Assembly: GCF_006864365.1 (NCBI RefSeq) | Contig: NZ_QHLJ01000001.1 | Span: 124,001-188,000 of the forward strand | Length of the DNA stretch: 64,000 bases | Direction: 5' to 3' | Origin: Campylobacter sp. MIT 99-7217 | GTDB lineage: Bacteria; Campylobacterota; Campylobacteria; Campylobacterales; Campylobacteraceae | In this document: positions 8,881 to 17,522 of the stretch, piece by piece | How the letters are laid out: each line of letters starts with the position of its first letter | How positions within the stretch are numbered: the first letter of the stretch is position 1 | Notes under the pieces: generated by a model | What the model was told of the DNA's origin: nothing | What the model saw: only the letters and a program-made list of their open reading frames with translations | The model's database searches: none | Translations under genes and position numbers: made by a program

Positions 8881-9360
8881 ATGCAAATTAGATCCCTTGT
8901 AATTTTATTTTTTATTTTTGGTCTTTGTTTTTTTGTGGCTTGTTCTTCAAAAAAGCCAGCACAGAGTAGGACTTTAAGTCTTAGTATAAATTCGCCCTTG
9001 ATTAAATTTAGCGAACAAGGTTTCTTGTATGAGGATAAGACTTCTTTAAAGCTCGAAGTTTATAAGCTTGGACAAATTTTCTTTGCCTTAAATATAAGGG
9101 ATAAAATTTGTATCAATCAAGTATGCTATGAAAAAAAAGTATTTAATGAGAAATTTTTTAAATTTACTCATTATGAGGATTTAATGCAGGATATTTTAAA
9201 ATTTCAGCCCATATATGAGGGGAAAAATGTGATACAAAATGAATGTGGTTTTATACAAGAAATTCAAGCTTCAAATTTTAATATTTTATATGAAGTTTGT
9301 GAGAATAGACTTGAATTTAAAGATCTTTTAAACCATCTTTTTGTGAAGATTAAAAAATAA
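8881..9360 (+). CDS. Small lipoprotein (Cj0375/Cj0376-like)
   Basis: This is a 159-residue protein with a lipoprotein signal (hydrophobic FFIFGLCFFVAC followed by Ser-Ser-Lys-Lys). The mature part has paired cysteines (ICINQVCYEKKV, and NECGF later) that could form disulfides in the periplasm. I recognise no domain. It sits seven bases after yajQ and eight before the AAA+ gene, which points to one transcript. By position it corresponds to a lipoprotein or periplasmic protein of the C. jejuni Cj0371-Cj0377 block. Confidence 0.75.
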   Translation: MQIRSLVILFFIFGLCFFVACSSKKPAQSRTLSLSINSPLIKFSEQGFLYEDKTSLKLEVYKLGQIFFALNIRDKICINQVCYEKKVFNEKFFKFTHYEDLMQDILKFQPIYEGKNVIQNECGFIQEIQASNFNILYEVCENRLEFKDLLNHLFVKIKK

Positions 9361-9368
9361 GGCTTATT

Positions 9369-11051
9369 ATGAAAGAACTTAAGGCGTTTTTAAAGAGTAA
9401 AGATGTGAGCAAAAGTGAAATTTTTAAAGCTCTTAAAATTTCTTATGATGAGGGGCTTATTTTACAATATCTTTGTCAACTTTTTTTTGGTTCTATACCA
9501 AATATAAGTATTTTAAATTTATTGCAAGGTCTTTTTAAAGATAAGGAGGAATTTTCTTATCTTGATCATCTTAAAGATATTAGGCATCTCATGGAACTTG
9601 GGCTTGTAAAAACCGGTTATTCTATGCTTCAAGATCAAAATAAAGAGAGTTTGTTTAGCCTCTTGCATATGGATATTAGTCTAAGCGAATATTTTTTGCA
9701 GTTTTTAGAAAATAAAAAGCCTTTGGATTTAAGTATAAATGTAGCTTATGAAAATCATTTAGAGTATTTAAAAGATGAGTTTGAACGTATAAAACTTTAT
9801 ACAAGGCTTTCTTTTAATCCTCAAAATTTAGACTTTAAAAAAGATATTCAAGCTTATGAAGCACATATTAAAAAACGCTTGGCAAAGTCTAAATTTTACA
9901 ATGTCTTGGCTGAAATTTTTAAGGAAAATAAGCTTTCAAAAAAAGAGCAAATCATCTTTATAGCTCTTTTAAAAGAAGAATATTCTCTTAAGAACGAGGA
10001 AAGTTCTTCAAGAGAGCTAAATTCGCTTTTAGCACTTGTAAGTGAAAATGAGCTTGAAAAGCTTAAAAATAGAGCCTTGCTTGATGAAAATTCTAAGCTT
10101 ATAGAAAAAAATTTGATTGATTATGATGAGTTTTCTAATCATTTTTATCTTAGTGAGAGTATTTTACAACGCATTGTTAATTTTAAAAGGCTTGATAAGG
10201 ACAAGCAATTGCGTTTAGAAAATGCTTTAAAAGATCAAGAAATTTTTGAGCTTATAGAGCCAAATACAGATATCAATGATGTGATCATGCCTGCAAAAAC
10301 CAAAGAATTACTTGAAAATATACTCAAACAGCAGGATAAAAAAGTGCTTGAAAGGCTTAGTCTATGGGGGATTAAAAATTCTAAGGAAGTAGAAGCAAAG
10401 ATTATTTTTTATGGACCTGCTGGCACAGGTAAAACTATGTCTGCTTTAAGTATGGCAAAATCAATGAAGAAGGTAGTTTTAAGCTTTGATTGCTCTAAAA
10501 TTTTGAGTAAGTGGGTTGGTGAGAGCGAGCAAAATGTAAGAAAGATTTTTGATACTTATAAAGAAATTGCACAAAATTGCAAACAAAGCCCTATCTTGCT
10601 TTTAAATGAGGCTGATCAGTTTTTAAGTACAAGGGTGGAAAGTGGTGCAAGTGCTGATAAGATGCACAATCAAATGCAAAATATTTTTTTAGAGCAAATA
10701 GAAAAATTTAGCGGGGTTATCATCGCCACTACAAATTTCTTAGAAAGTCTTGATAGCGCCTTTTCTCGCCGTTTTGAATATAAGATCGAGTTTAAAAAGC
10801 CTAATTTTAAAGAAAGATTTTTGATTTGGCAAAAGGCTTTGCCTAAAAATGCTGAATTTAGTGAAGATTTTAAGCTTGATGACTTGGCTCAGTATGAGTT
10901 AAGTGGGGCTCAAATTTTTATGGTGGTTAAGAATACAGCCCTAAAGGTCGCTGTATCTAAGGACGGAATTTTTAGTATGCAAGATTTTAGAGAAAGTATA
11001 GAAAAAGAGCTTAGTTCGAGTTTTGATAAGAGTAAAATCGTAGGTTTTTAG
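9369..11051 (+). CDS. AAA+ ATPase (Cj0377-like)
   Basis: This 560-residue protein has a long helical N-terminal region (1-300) without a recognisable domain, then a single AAA+ module. Walker A is GPAGTGKT at 349-356. The Walker B equivalent reads LLLNEAD near 411-417, with Asn where Asp is usual. An arginine-finger segment DSAFSRRFEYKIEF follows. A KWVGESEQNVRKIF segment near 381 is typical of the classical (FtsH/proteasome-like) clade, whose pore loop remodels proteins. It has no membrane segment and should be cytosolic. It ends by overlapping the convergent msrQ gene by 41 bases. The target is unknown. Confidence 0.85.
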   Translation: MKELKAFLKSKDVSKSEIFKALKISYDEGLILQYLCQLFFGSIPNISILNLLQGLFKDKEEFSYLDHLKDIRHLMELGLVKTGYSMLQDQNKESLFSLLHMDISLSEYFLQFLENKKPLDLSINVAYENHLEYLKDEFERIKLYTRLSFNPQNLDFKKDIQAYEAHIKKRLAKSKFYNVLAEIFKENKLSKKEQIIFIALLKEEYSLKNEESSSRELNSLLALVSENELEKLKNRALLDENSKLIEKNLIDYDEFSNHFYLSESILQRIVNFKRLDKDKQLRLENALKDQEIFELIEPNTDINDVIMPAKTKELLENILKQQDKKVLERLSLWGIKNSKEVEAKIIFYGPAGTGKTMSALSMAKSMKKVVLSFDCSKILSKWVGESEQNVRKIFDTYKEIAQNCKQSPILLLNEADQFLSTRVESGASADKMHNQMQNIFLEQIEKFSGVIIATTNFLESLDSAFSRRFEYKIEFKKPNFKERFLIWQKALPKNAEFSEDFKLDDLAQYELSGAQIFMVVKNTALKVAVSKDGIFSMQDFRESIEKELSSSFDKSKIVGF

Positions 11052-11574
11052 GTTTATAACGCCAAAGTATATAAAAAATCGCAAGAGCTAGGGCTGTATA
11101 TTCCCAAAACATAGGCACTTTCGGCGTTAAAAAATAATGATAACTTGCACAAAGTAAGCACAGATATGCTAGTTTCCGAATCTTGTGCATTTTTTTAAAA
11201 AATTTAAAAGAACTTATAAACATGAGCATGAGTAAAACAAAGGAGATAAAACCACTTGCTTCCAAAAAACGCTTGGATATATCATCTAAAAGTCTTAAAA
11301 GTTGTGCATTTTTGTCAAAAATAAAATAATTTAAAAAATGTAAAATTGCCCAAATACTTGCAAATATACCCAAAAGTCTAGGATAAACCCTCGTTTTTTT
11401 AAAGCTAAATAAAGAAAAGAAAAGGCTTAAATTTAAAAAAATCAGAGCAAAAAGTCCTGTATAGATATAGGCTTCTTTGACGAAGTCAAAGGCTTGAAAG
11501 ATCATATAAAAGCCATATACTAGGCTTAGGAAAAAAATGACAAGGGCTAAAAGCTTGAAATGCCTTTCTTGCAT
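11011..11574 (-). CDS. msrQ: MsrQ, haem-binding membrane subunit of the MsrPQ system
   Basis: MsrQ is an inner-membrane b-type cytochrome that passes electrons from the respiratory chain or a flavin reductase to the periplasmic MsrP. The 187-residue product is almost entirely hydrophobic with about five helices and conserved histidines (WAILHFLNYF, CASYHYFLTPK). It is a little shorter than the usual ~200 residues. Its start overlaps the msrP stop by one base, so the two are coupled. Its 3' end overlaps the AAA+ gene on the other strand. Confidence 0.9.
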   Translation of the reverse strand: MQERHFKLLALVIFFLSLVYGFYMIFQAFDFVKEAYIYTGLFALIFLNLSLFFSLFSFKKTRVYPRLLGIFASIWAILHFLNYFIFDKNAQLLRLLDDISKRFLEASGFISFVLLMLMFISSFKFFKKMHKIRKLAYLCLLCASYHYFLTPKVPMFWEYTALALAIFYILWRYKPKNLRFYSYQNSN

Positions 11575-12464
11575 CAGTAATTTTTCCTAAGATCCATTCC
11601 TGCATAAAGAGAACTCACTTCTTTTTCATAGCCATTAAACATTAAAGTAGGCTGAGTAAAGAAGTCTCCTAAGGCTCGCTCATGTGCTTGAGACCATCTA
11701 GGGTGTGCAACTTCTGGATTGACATTGGCATAAAAGCCGTATTCATTTGGAGCGTATTTTTCCCAAGTGCTTTTTGGTTGCTCTTTAACAAATTCGATTT
11801 TAACTATGGATTTGATACTTTTAAAGCCATATTTCCAAGGAACAACGAGGCGTATAGGTGCTCCATTTTGAGGTTTAAGTGCTTTTTTATACATACCAAC
11901 AGCAAGTAAGGTAAGTGGATGCATAGCTTCGTCCATTCTTAAGCCCTCTACATAAGGGTATTCAACCACCGGAAAAAATGAGGCTTGATCTGGAAATTGC
12001 TTTTTATCAAGAAGTGTAGTAAATTTCACAAATTTGGCTTCACTTGTAGGTTTTGCCATATCAATCAAACGCCTTAACTCAAAACCAACCCAAGGAACGA
12101 CCATAGACCAAGTTTCTACGCAACGAAAGCGATAAATTTTTTCTTCTAAAGGAAATTTCAATATATCTTCCATACTAAGACTTAAAGGTTTTTCTATTTC
12201 TCCACTTAGTTCTATTTTCCAGTTTTGGGTATTAAAATTTTGAGCAAGGGCTACGGCTCTTTTTTTGTTTGTTGAAAATTCATAGAAATTTACATAATTT
12301 GTTGCAAGTTCTTCATCGCTGATCTTGAGCTTTTTTGTATTTGTATCACTTGTGAAATTTAAGGCTAAGAGCTTTGAACTTAGTAAGCTTGAACTTATCA
12401 ATGCTCCTGCACCAAGTTTCATAAATTCTCTTCGTTTTTTATAAAGTGCTTCAGGAGTTATCAT
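11574..12464 (-). CDS. msrP: MsrP, periplasmic methionine sulfoxide reductase (molybdopterin)
   Basis: MsrP (formerly YedY) reduces methionine sulfoxide in periplasmic proteins using a molybdenum cofactor. The 296-residue precursor starts with a Tat signal (KRREFMKLG, then a hydrophobic stretch ending KLLALNF). The molybdenum-ligating cysteine is Cys115 in YRFRCVETWSMVVPW, and the conserved GAPIRLVVPWKYGFKSIKSI follows. It is first in a two-gene operon with msrQ. Together with katA it shows investment in oxidative-damage defence. Confidence 0.95.
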   Translation of the reverse strand: MITPEALYKKRREFMKLGAGALISSSLLSSKLLALNFTSDTNTKKLKISDEELATNYVNFYEFSTNKKRAVALAQNFNTQNWKIELSGEIEKPLSLSMEDILKFPLEEKIYRFRCVETWSMVVPWVGFELRRLIDMAKPTSEAKFVKFTTLLDKKQFPDQASFFPVVEYPYVEGLRMDEAMHPLTLLAVGMYKKALKPQNGAPIRLVVPWKYGFKSIKSIVKIEFVKEQPKSTWEKYAPNEYGFYANVNPEVAHPRWSQAHERALGDFFTQPTLMFNGYEKEVSSLYAGMDLRKNY

Positions 12465-12564
12465 AAATTTTTCCTTTTTAAAAAGTTTTATTGTTTATAT
12501 CACAGCTGTTTTAATGTAGGATTAATTAAGAGTTTTTTAAAAACTCTTAAGGATAATTTAAGTT

Positions 12565-13455
12565 CTATTCTAGATAATAAACTGCACAAACCTTTTCTTC
12601 AAGTAGGGCAGATTTAAATTTAATACCTTGTTCTTCAAGGCTTTGCATGAGATTTAAGCGATTATCTAGTCTTTGTCTTGTGATCTTTTTATATGGATCA
12701 AAAAGATAATTAACTATGTTAAAAATATAAGCGATTTTCATGAGTTCTTGAGGAGAATTTTGCGGATCTTTAAGATGATGCAAGCTTGAAATAAGTCTTG
12801 GATCGCTTTTGTATCTTTCAAATAAAAATTCTAAAAACTCTATATGATCAAGCCCTAAAAATTTTTTCTCCACTTCCCAAACATTGTTAAAATCCCCCTC
12901 AGCTAGTTCTTGATGAAAGTCTTCATGCAGGTTTTGAAAGATAAGGATTTGAGAAAAGATGATTAGTCCTAAACGCATGAGCATTATAGTTGGTATGAGA
13001 GTATGATACTGCTTATCTTCGGCTAAAAGCCAAGTTGTGATCACTTCAAGTTCTTTTGAGCAGTCTTTTAAGAAGCTTTCTCCATTTAAGCCATAAGGAG
13101 AAAGATCGCACATACATTTGATATCCATTTGCATTTTATTTCCCTCAGTATCTCTTGGGAAGATATTAAATTTAAAAACATTGCTAATCACTTCAGCCAT
13201 GAGTATATTTTTGATCGTGATAGAGCCTAAAAGGGTTACAACTCTTCTTAGTTCCACATCTTGGGGAAAATTGTATAAAGATGATTTTGCGACTTCAAGA
13301 ACGATTTTTTTATCATGTTCATTAAATTCAAGTATTTTTAACATTTCATCATTTGGCATGGTAAGTCCATGTTCTCTTACATAATCATTAAATTTAACTA
13401 CAGTCGCAGGTAGCTCCGGCAAGGCTTCAACAGCTTGCATTACAAAATCTTTCAT
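12565..13455 (-). CDS. HDOD-domain protein (Cj0248-like)
   Basis: This is a 296-residue protein with an HDOD domain, a relative of HD phosphohydrolases without the catalytic His-Asp pair. The hallmark is the N-terminal ALPELPATVVKFNDYV, followed by IVLEVAKSSLYNFP and RRVVTLLGSITIKNILMAEV. HDOD proteins act in signalling. The C. jejuni protein I think is orthologous (Cj0248) affects motility, but I assign that from memory. It is transcribed from its own TATAAT-type promoter. A run of 13 T lies about 90 bases upstream of the start. Confidence 0.8.
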   Translation of the reverse strand: MKDFVMQAVEALPELPATVVKFNDYVREHGLTMPNDEMLKILEFNEHDKKIVLEVAKSSLYNFPQDVELRRVVTLLGSITIKNILMAEVISNVFKFNIFPRDTEGNKMQMDIKCMCDLSPYGLNGESFLKDCSKELEVITTWLLAEDKQYHTLIPTIMLMRLGLIIFSQILIFQNLHEDFHQELAEGDFNNVWEVEKKFLGLDHIEFLEFLFERYKSDPRLISSLHHLKDPQNSPQELMKIAYIFNIVNYLFDPYKKITRQRLDNRLNLMQSLEEQGIKFKSALLEEKVCAVYYLE

Positions 13456-13483
13456 TGGTATTTCCTCTTGAAAATAATATAAG

Positions 13484-13489
13484 ATTATA
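13484..13489 (-). promoter_or_regulatory. -10 box of the HDOD gene
   Basis: TATAAT on the minus strand, about 30 bases before the HDOD ATG and downstream of the homopolymer tract. Confidence 0.5.
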
Positions 13490-13544
13490 ATTTAAGGATA
13501 GAAATTATATTAAAGTTAAAATAAAATTTTTATTAAAAAAAGCG

Positions 13545-13557
13545 TTTTTTTTTTTTT
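13545..13557. repeat. Homopolymer run of 13 T
   Basis: Thirteen consecutive T on the plus strand sit between the ceuE terminator and the HDOD promoter. It is among the longest mononucleotide runs I noticed and could vary in length by slippage. Confidence 0.8.
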
Positions 13558-13577
13558 GAAAAATCGAATTTTTGAAG

Positions 13578-13604
13578 AACAAGAAGAATTAAATTCTTCT
13601 TGTT
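13578..13604 (-). terminator. Terminator of the ceu operon
   Basis: Perfect 13-bp arms (AACAAGAAGAATT and AATTCTTCTTGTT, one-base centre) lie seven bases after the ceuE stop. The downstream minus-strand T-tract is modest. Confidence 0.65.
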
Positions 13605-13610
13605 TTAATC

Positions 13611-14639
13611 TTATTTTGTAGCTTGAGCTATTTCTTCTATCATAGCCTTAAAAGAAAGTAAACCGCCACCTGAAAGATACCAATAATTTGGATCAAGGTA
13701 AATAATTTTACCATTTTGTGCAGCATTTGTTTTGGCTATAAGCTCGTTATCTAAGATACTTTGTGCTCTTTCTTGATTGCCCACGATAACATTTCTATCA
13801 ACAACAAAGATAAAATCAGGGTTAATGCTGAGGATATATTCAGAGTTTATGCTATTTCCATGAGTACCCACTTTTATGTTTTCATCAGCAGCACCTAGAC
13901 CCAAAACATCATGTATAATGCCAAATCTTGAAGAAGGTCCAAAAGCTGACATTTTGTTAGAATTTGTAAGCACAATCAAGGCTTTTTTGCTAGGATCGAT
14001 ATTTTGTTTTATATTTTGTGCCTCATCTTTTAAAGCATTAAGTTTTATGGTCGCTTCATCTTCTTTGTCGTAAAGTTTTGCTAGGCTTAGGACTTTGTTT
14101 TCAAAAGATGAGATGAAATTTGCATTATCAAGACTTACAAAAAGTGTTGGGGCTATGGCATTAAGCTTGTCGTAAAATTTGGTTAATCTTCCTGAAATGA
14201 TGATAAGATCAGGTTGAAGTTCATTGATTTTTTCCAAATTTGGTTCGACTACTGAGCCTGTACTTTCTTTACTTTTAAAGCTTTCAAGATAAGGAGGAAG
14301 TGTTTTTGCAGGAACTCCAACCACCTTATCACTTAAACCAAGATCTTCAAGTGTATCTAAAGCACCAAGATCAAAGGCTACGATTTTGCTTGGATTTTTT
14401 ACCACTTCTATCGTTCCTAAAGAATGCGTGATTTCAAATTTATCACCCTTATCAACAAGCTCTATGCTTTTGTATTCAACCGATGGGCGGTCTTTTTTTG
14501 GTGCTTGCGCATTGCTTGTTTCATTTGATTCCGTATTTGAAACATCATTTGAAACATTTTGTTCAGTGCTTTTATTATTGTCATTGCAACCAATAAAAGC
14601 AAAAACTGCTAAAACTATGCTAAAAATTAGCTTTTTCAT
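13611..14639 (-). CDS. ceuE: CeuE, periplasmic ferric-siderophore-binding lipoprotein
   Basis: CeuE binds iron complexed with enterobactin fragments or similar catecholate siderophores and delivers it to CeuBCD. The 342-residue precursor has a lipobox ending at Cys18, then an Asn/Ser/Glu-rich linker (about 20-50), then a class III binding-protein fold. The iron-coordinating His and Tyr of the C. jejuni protein (His227 and Tyr288 in the published structure, as I recall) correspond to His260 in VGTHGNS and a Tyr in LDPNYWYLSGG at 319-321. It is the last gene of ceuBCDE, 27 bases after ceuD, and ends at a strong hairpin. Confidence 0.96.
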   Translation of the reverse strand: MKKLIFSIVLAVFAFIGCNDNNKSTEQNVSNDVSNTESNETSNAQAPKKDRPSVEYKSIELVDKGDKFEITHSLGTIEVVKNPSKIVAFDLGALDTLEDLGLSDKVVGVPAKTLPPYLESFKSKESTGSVVEPNLEKINELQPDLIIISGRLTKFYDKLNAIAPTLFVSLDNANFISSFENKVLSLAKLYDKEDEATIKLNALKDEAQNIKQNIDPSKKALIVLTNSNKMSAFGPSSRFGIIHDVLGLGAADENIKVGTHGNSINSEYILSINPDFIFVVDRNVIVGNQERAQSILDNELIAKTNAAQNGKIIYLDPNYWYLSGGGLLSFKAMIEEIAQATK

Positions 14640-14666
14640 TTGTTCTCCTTTTTAAAATGTGTTTTT

Positions 14667-15425
14667 TTAATCAAAATAAATACAGATTTTTTTCCCTTCA
14701 ACCTCCTTTATTTTGATATCCATATCATAAATTTCTTTTAAAAGCTCGCTTTGTATAAGCTCTTGTGTGCTTGCTTTTTTAAAGATTTTTCCATCTTTCA
14801 TTGCTACGATTTCATCAGAATAAACCGAAGCAAAATTAATATCATGAAGCACGCAAATAATGCCCTTGTTAAAATCTTGGATAAGTTTTTTTAAAATTTT
14901 CATGATAGAAACGCAGTGTTTCATGTCAAGATTATTTAAGGGTTCATCAAGTAAGATATATTCCGTATCTTGAGCAATAATCATAGCGATAAAAGCTCTT
15001 TGTTTTTGTCCTCCACTTAAAGAATCCAAAAAATGATCTTGTAGCTCACAAAGTCCCATGTATTCTATGGCTTCGTTGATTTTGATTTTATCTTCAGCAT
15101 TTAAAGAATTTGCCGAATGAGGAAAGCGTCCAAAGCTTACAAGCTCTTTGACTGTTAGTCTTATATTAAGATGATTTGTTTGTTTGAGTATGGAAATTTT
15201 TTTCGCAAGTTCATTGCTTTTAAAATGCGAAAGCTCAGTTTCATCGTAATAAATTTGCCCACTATCAGGCTTTATAAGCCTACTTGCTATACCTAAAAGC
15301 GTGCTTTTTCCAGCTCCATTTGCACCGATTAAAGAGCTAAATTTGCCTTTTTGAAAACTTACGCTAATGTCTTTTAAAACCTCAGTTTTTTCATAGTTTT
15401 TGCAGATATTTTGTAGTCTTATCAT
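14667..15425 (-). CDS. ceuD: CeuD, ABC transporter ATPase for ferric siderophore
   Basis: This 252-residue cytosolic ATPase powers siderophore import. All ABC motifs are intact: Walker A GANGAGKSTLL (near 34), Q-loop region ISILKQTNHLN, signature LSGGQKQRAFIA (near 139), Walker B YILLDEPLNNLD and the switch histidine in CVLHDINFA. Its ATG overlaps the ceuC stop by four bases, so translation is probably coupled. It closely matches the FepC/FecE-type subfamily. Confidence 0.96.
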   Translation of the reverse strand: MIRLQNICKNYEKTEVLKDISVSFQKGKFSSLIGANGAGKSTLLGIASRLIKPDSGQIYYDETELSHFKSNELAKKISILKQTNHLNIRLTVKELVSFGRFPHSANSLNAEDKIKINEAIEYMGLCELQDHFLDSLSGGQKQRAFIAMIIAQDTEYILLDEPLNNLDMKHCVSIMKILKKLIQDFNKGIICVLHDINFASVYSDEIVAMKDGKIFKKASTQELIQSELLKEIYDMDIKIKEVEGKKICIYFD

Positions 15426-16360
15426 ATTTTGTTGCCTTTAAGAACAAGGAAGATAAAGTAAATTCCTCCTATGAAATTAATGATGACGCTTATAGTGGTA
15501 TTAAAATCAAAGATCCTTGAAACGATAAAAACGCCACCTACTAGGGTAATGATACTGATAAAAGAAGAAGTAAGAAACAAAATACCATGCTTATAGGTTT
15601 TCATCAGTTCATAAGAAATATTTGCCACTAAAAGTCCAAGAAAGGTTATAGGTCCCACAAGAGCCGTGCTTATACTAACTAAAACAGCCACGATGATCAT
15701 TAATCTTTTGACTAAAAATTCATATTCTATGCCTAAATTTATTGCTAAGTCTTTGTTTAGAGCAAGAGGGTCAAGAAATTTGTAATACCTAGCAATCATC
15801 GCAAAGCAAAGAAGCATAAGTATAAGAGCAAGTATTAAAACCTCGGTTTGTATATTACTAAAGCTAGCAAACATACGACCTTGCACAACCATGAATTCAT
15901 CAGGATCAATAAGTACTTCAAAAAATAAGCTCAACGAAGAAAAAAGTGTGCCAAAAATAAAGCCTAAAAGCAAGATAAAATAAATACTTCGTCCATCTTT
16001 AAATAAAATTTTATACAAAAGTAAGGTAAAAATCATCATCGCCATAACGCTGATAATAAAATTTGTATTTGCCTCATAAACGCTTAAATTTGCAGAACCT
16101 AGAGTAAAGATCAAAAAGGTTTGCGTGAGCATATATAAAGAATCAAGCCCTATGATGCTAGGAGTTAAAATTTTGTTATTGGCTATGGTTTGAAAGATGA
16201 TAGTTGAAACACTGATACAAACTCCAACTACGACCATGGCTAGAACTTGTATGCTTCTGTTTTCAAGTACATAGGCTGGAAATTTGCCCATTTGAGTAAA
16301 AATAAAAAGAATAATGACAAATAGCGTGATGATAAAAAGTATGAGGAGTTTTTTAAGCAT
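15422..16360 (-). CDS. ceuC: CeuC, siderophore ABC transporter permease
   Basis: This is a 312-residue FecCD-family permease with about nine or ten membrane helices. It has the coupling-helix region ALNKDLAINLGIEYEFL that contacts the ATPase, and the characteristic GPITFLGLLVANISYELM. It pairs with CeuB to form the membrane channel. The gene overlaps ceuB by eight bases and ceuD by four. Confidence 0.95.
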   Translation of the reverse strand: MLKKLLILFIITLFVIILFIFTQMGKFPAYVLENRSIQVLAMVVVGVCISVSTIIFQTIANNKILTPSIIGLDSLYMLTQTFLIFTLGSANLSVYEANTNFIISVMAMMIFTLLLYKILFKDGRSIYFILLLGFIFGTLFSSLSLFFEVLIDPDEFMVVQGRMFASFSNIQTEVLILALILMLLCFAMIARYYKFLDPLALNKDLAINLGIEYEFLVKRLMIIVAVLVSISTALVGPITFLGLLVANISYELMKTYKHGILFLTSSFISIITLVGGVFIVSRIFDFNTTISVIINFIGGIYFIFLVLKGNKI

Positions 16361-17321
16361 GGGCTTTTCTTTTAAATAAAATCAGTATAAAGATAAAAGA
16401 GCCAATTATACCAACAACAAGGCTTATAGGCACTTCAAAGGGATAGATGATCAATCTTGAAAAAATATCACAAATAAGCAAGAAAACAGCCCCAAAAAGA
16501 GCTATGTAGATAAGGTTTTTTTTGAGATTATCCCCCTTATAAATAGATATAATGTTTGGTACTATAAGTCCTAAAAAAGGTATAATGCCAACACTAAGAA
16601 TAATCACTGAGGTGATAACACCTACGATAATGAGTCCTAAATTAAGAATAAATTTATAAGAAATTCCCAAATTTAAAGCCACATCTTCGCCCATACCAGC
16701 TATGGTAATTTTATTGGCAAATAAGTAAGCAAGCAAAAGTAGGGGTAAGGTAATATAAACTTGCTCATAACTTCCTTGTATGACATTTGAAAAATCTCCT
16801 TGTAACCATGAGTTGATATTTTGAATAAGATTGAGTTGATAAGCAAAAAAGGTTGTGATCGCTGAGACAATACCACCAAACATAAGTCCTATAAGAGGAA
16901 CAAAGATCATATCCTTAAGTTTAATTTTTTGTAAAATTTGTATAAAAATGAGCGTGCCTACTATGGCAAAAACTGAAGAAATAGTAACTTGAATGATAAA
17001 GGCAAGATGAGCAAAAAAAATCATACTTACCAAAATACCAAGCTTAGCACAATCCATAGTTCCAGCCGTAGTTGGGGAGACAAATTTATTTTGAGTGAGT
17101 TGTTGCATGATAAGTCCGCAAATGCTTAGGCTCATTCCTGTGATAATGATGCTTAGGGTTCGTGGAAGTCGTGTAAGGCTTAATATACCATGAACATCAA
17201 AAGAAGATGAGAAAATTTGTGCTAATCTAAGCTCACTCACCCCAACAAAAAGGCTAATAAAAGATAAGACAAACAATAAAAACAATAAAATTTTAAGATC
17301 AAATAAAAATTTAAAAAACAA
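16353..17321 (-). CDS. ceuB: CeuB, siderophore ABC transporter permease
   Basis: This is a 322-residue FecCD-family permease and the first gene of the iron-uptake operon. It shows RLPRTLSIIITGMSLSICG near the N terminus, the coupling segment GEDVALNLGISYKF and GIIPFLGLIVPNII. The start is a TTG codon preceded by AAGG at a suitable distance; there is no ATG nearby in frame. A Fur-box-like GATAATAATTATT lies about 33 bases upstream, consistent with iron repression of the operon. Confidence 0.94.
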   Translation of the reverse strand: MFFKFLFDLKILLFLLFVLSFISLFVGVSELRLAQIFSSSFDVHGILSLTRLPRTLSIIITGMSLSICGLIMQQLTQNKFVSPTTAGTMDCAKLGILVSMIFFAHLAFIIQVTISSVFAIVGTLIFIQILQKIKLKDMIFVPLIGLMFGGIVSAITTFFAYQLNLIQNINSWLQGDFSNVIQGSYEQVYITLPLLLLAYLFANKITIAGMGEDVALNLGISYKFILNLGLIIVGVITSVIILSVGIIPFLGLIVPNIISIYKGDNLKKNLIYIALFGAVFLLICDIFSRLIIYPFEVPISLVVGIIGSFIFILILFKRKAHA

Positions 17322-17353
17322 AGATAACCTTAATACGAAAATATTGAAATATA

Positions 17354-17366
17354 GATAATAATTATT
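17354..17366 (-). promoter_or_regulatory. Fur-box-like sequence upstream of ceuB
   Basis: GATAATAATTATT, in an otherwise A/T leader, resembles the Fur consensus built from GATAAT units. It lies in the expected promoter position for an iron-repressed siderophore operon. Confidence 0.55.
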
Positions 17367-17492
17367 GTAAATATTGTATTAAATTAAAGATAAAAATTCG
17401 ATTAAAAATAAGATAATTATAGAGTATTTTTCAAGAAGTAACACAAATTTTTTACTTAGATTTATCTTAATAAGCTAGGATAAATTAAAAGT

Positions 17493-17509
17493 AGTTATTG
17501 ATAATAACT
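17493..17509 (-). terminator. Weak hairpin after the NADH dehydrogenase-like gene (or second Fur site)
   Basis: AGTTATT and AATAACT form 7-bp arms with a three-base loop, 13 bases past the stop of the upstream gene, followed on the minus strand by a T-rich stretch. The same bases also contain TTATTGATAATAA, which resembles a Fur box, so the function is ambiguous. Confidence 0.4.
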
Positions 17510-17522
17510 TTTGATCATGAGA

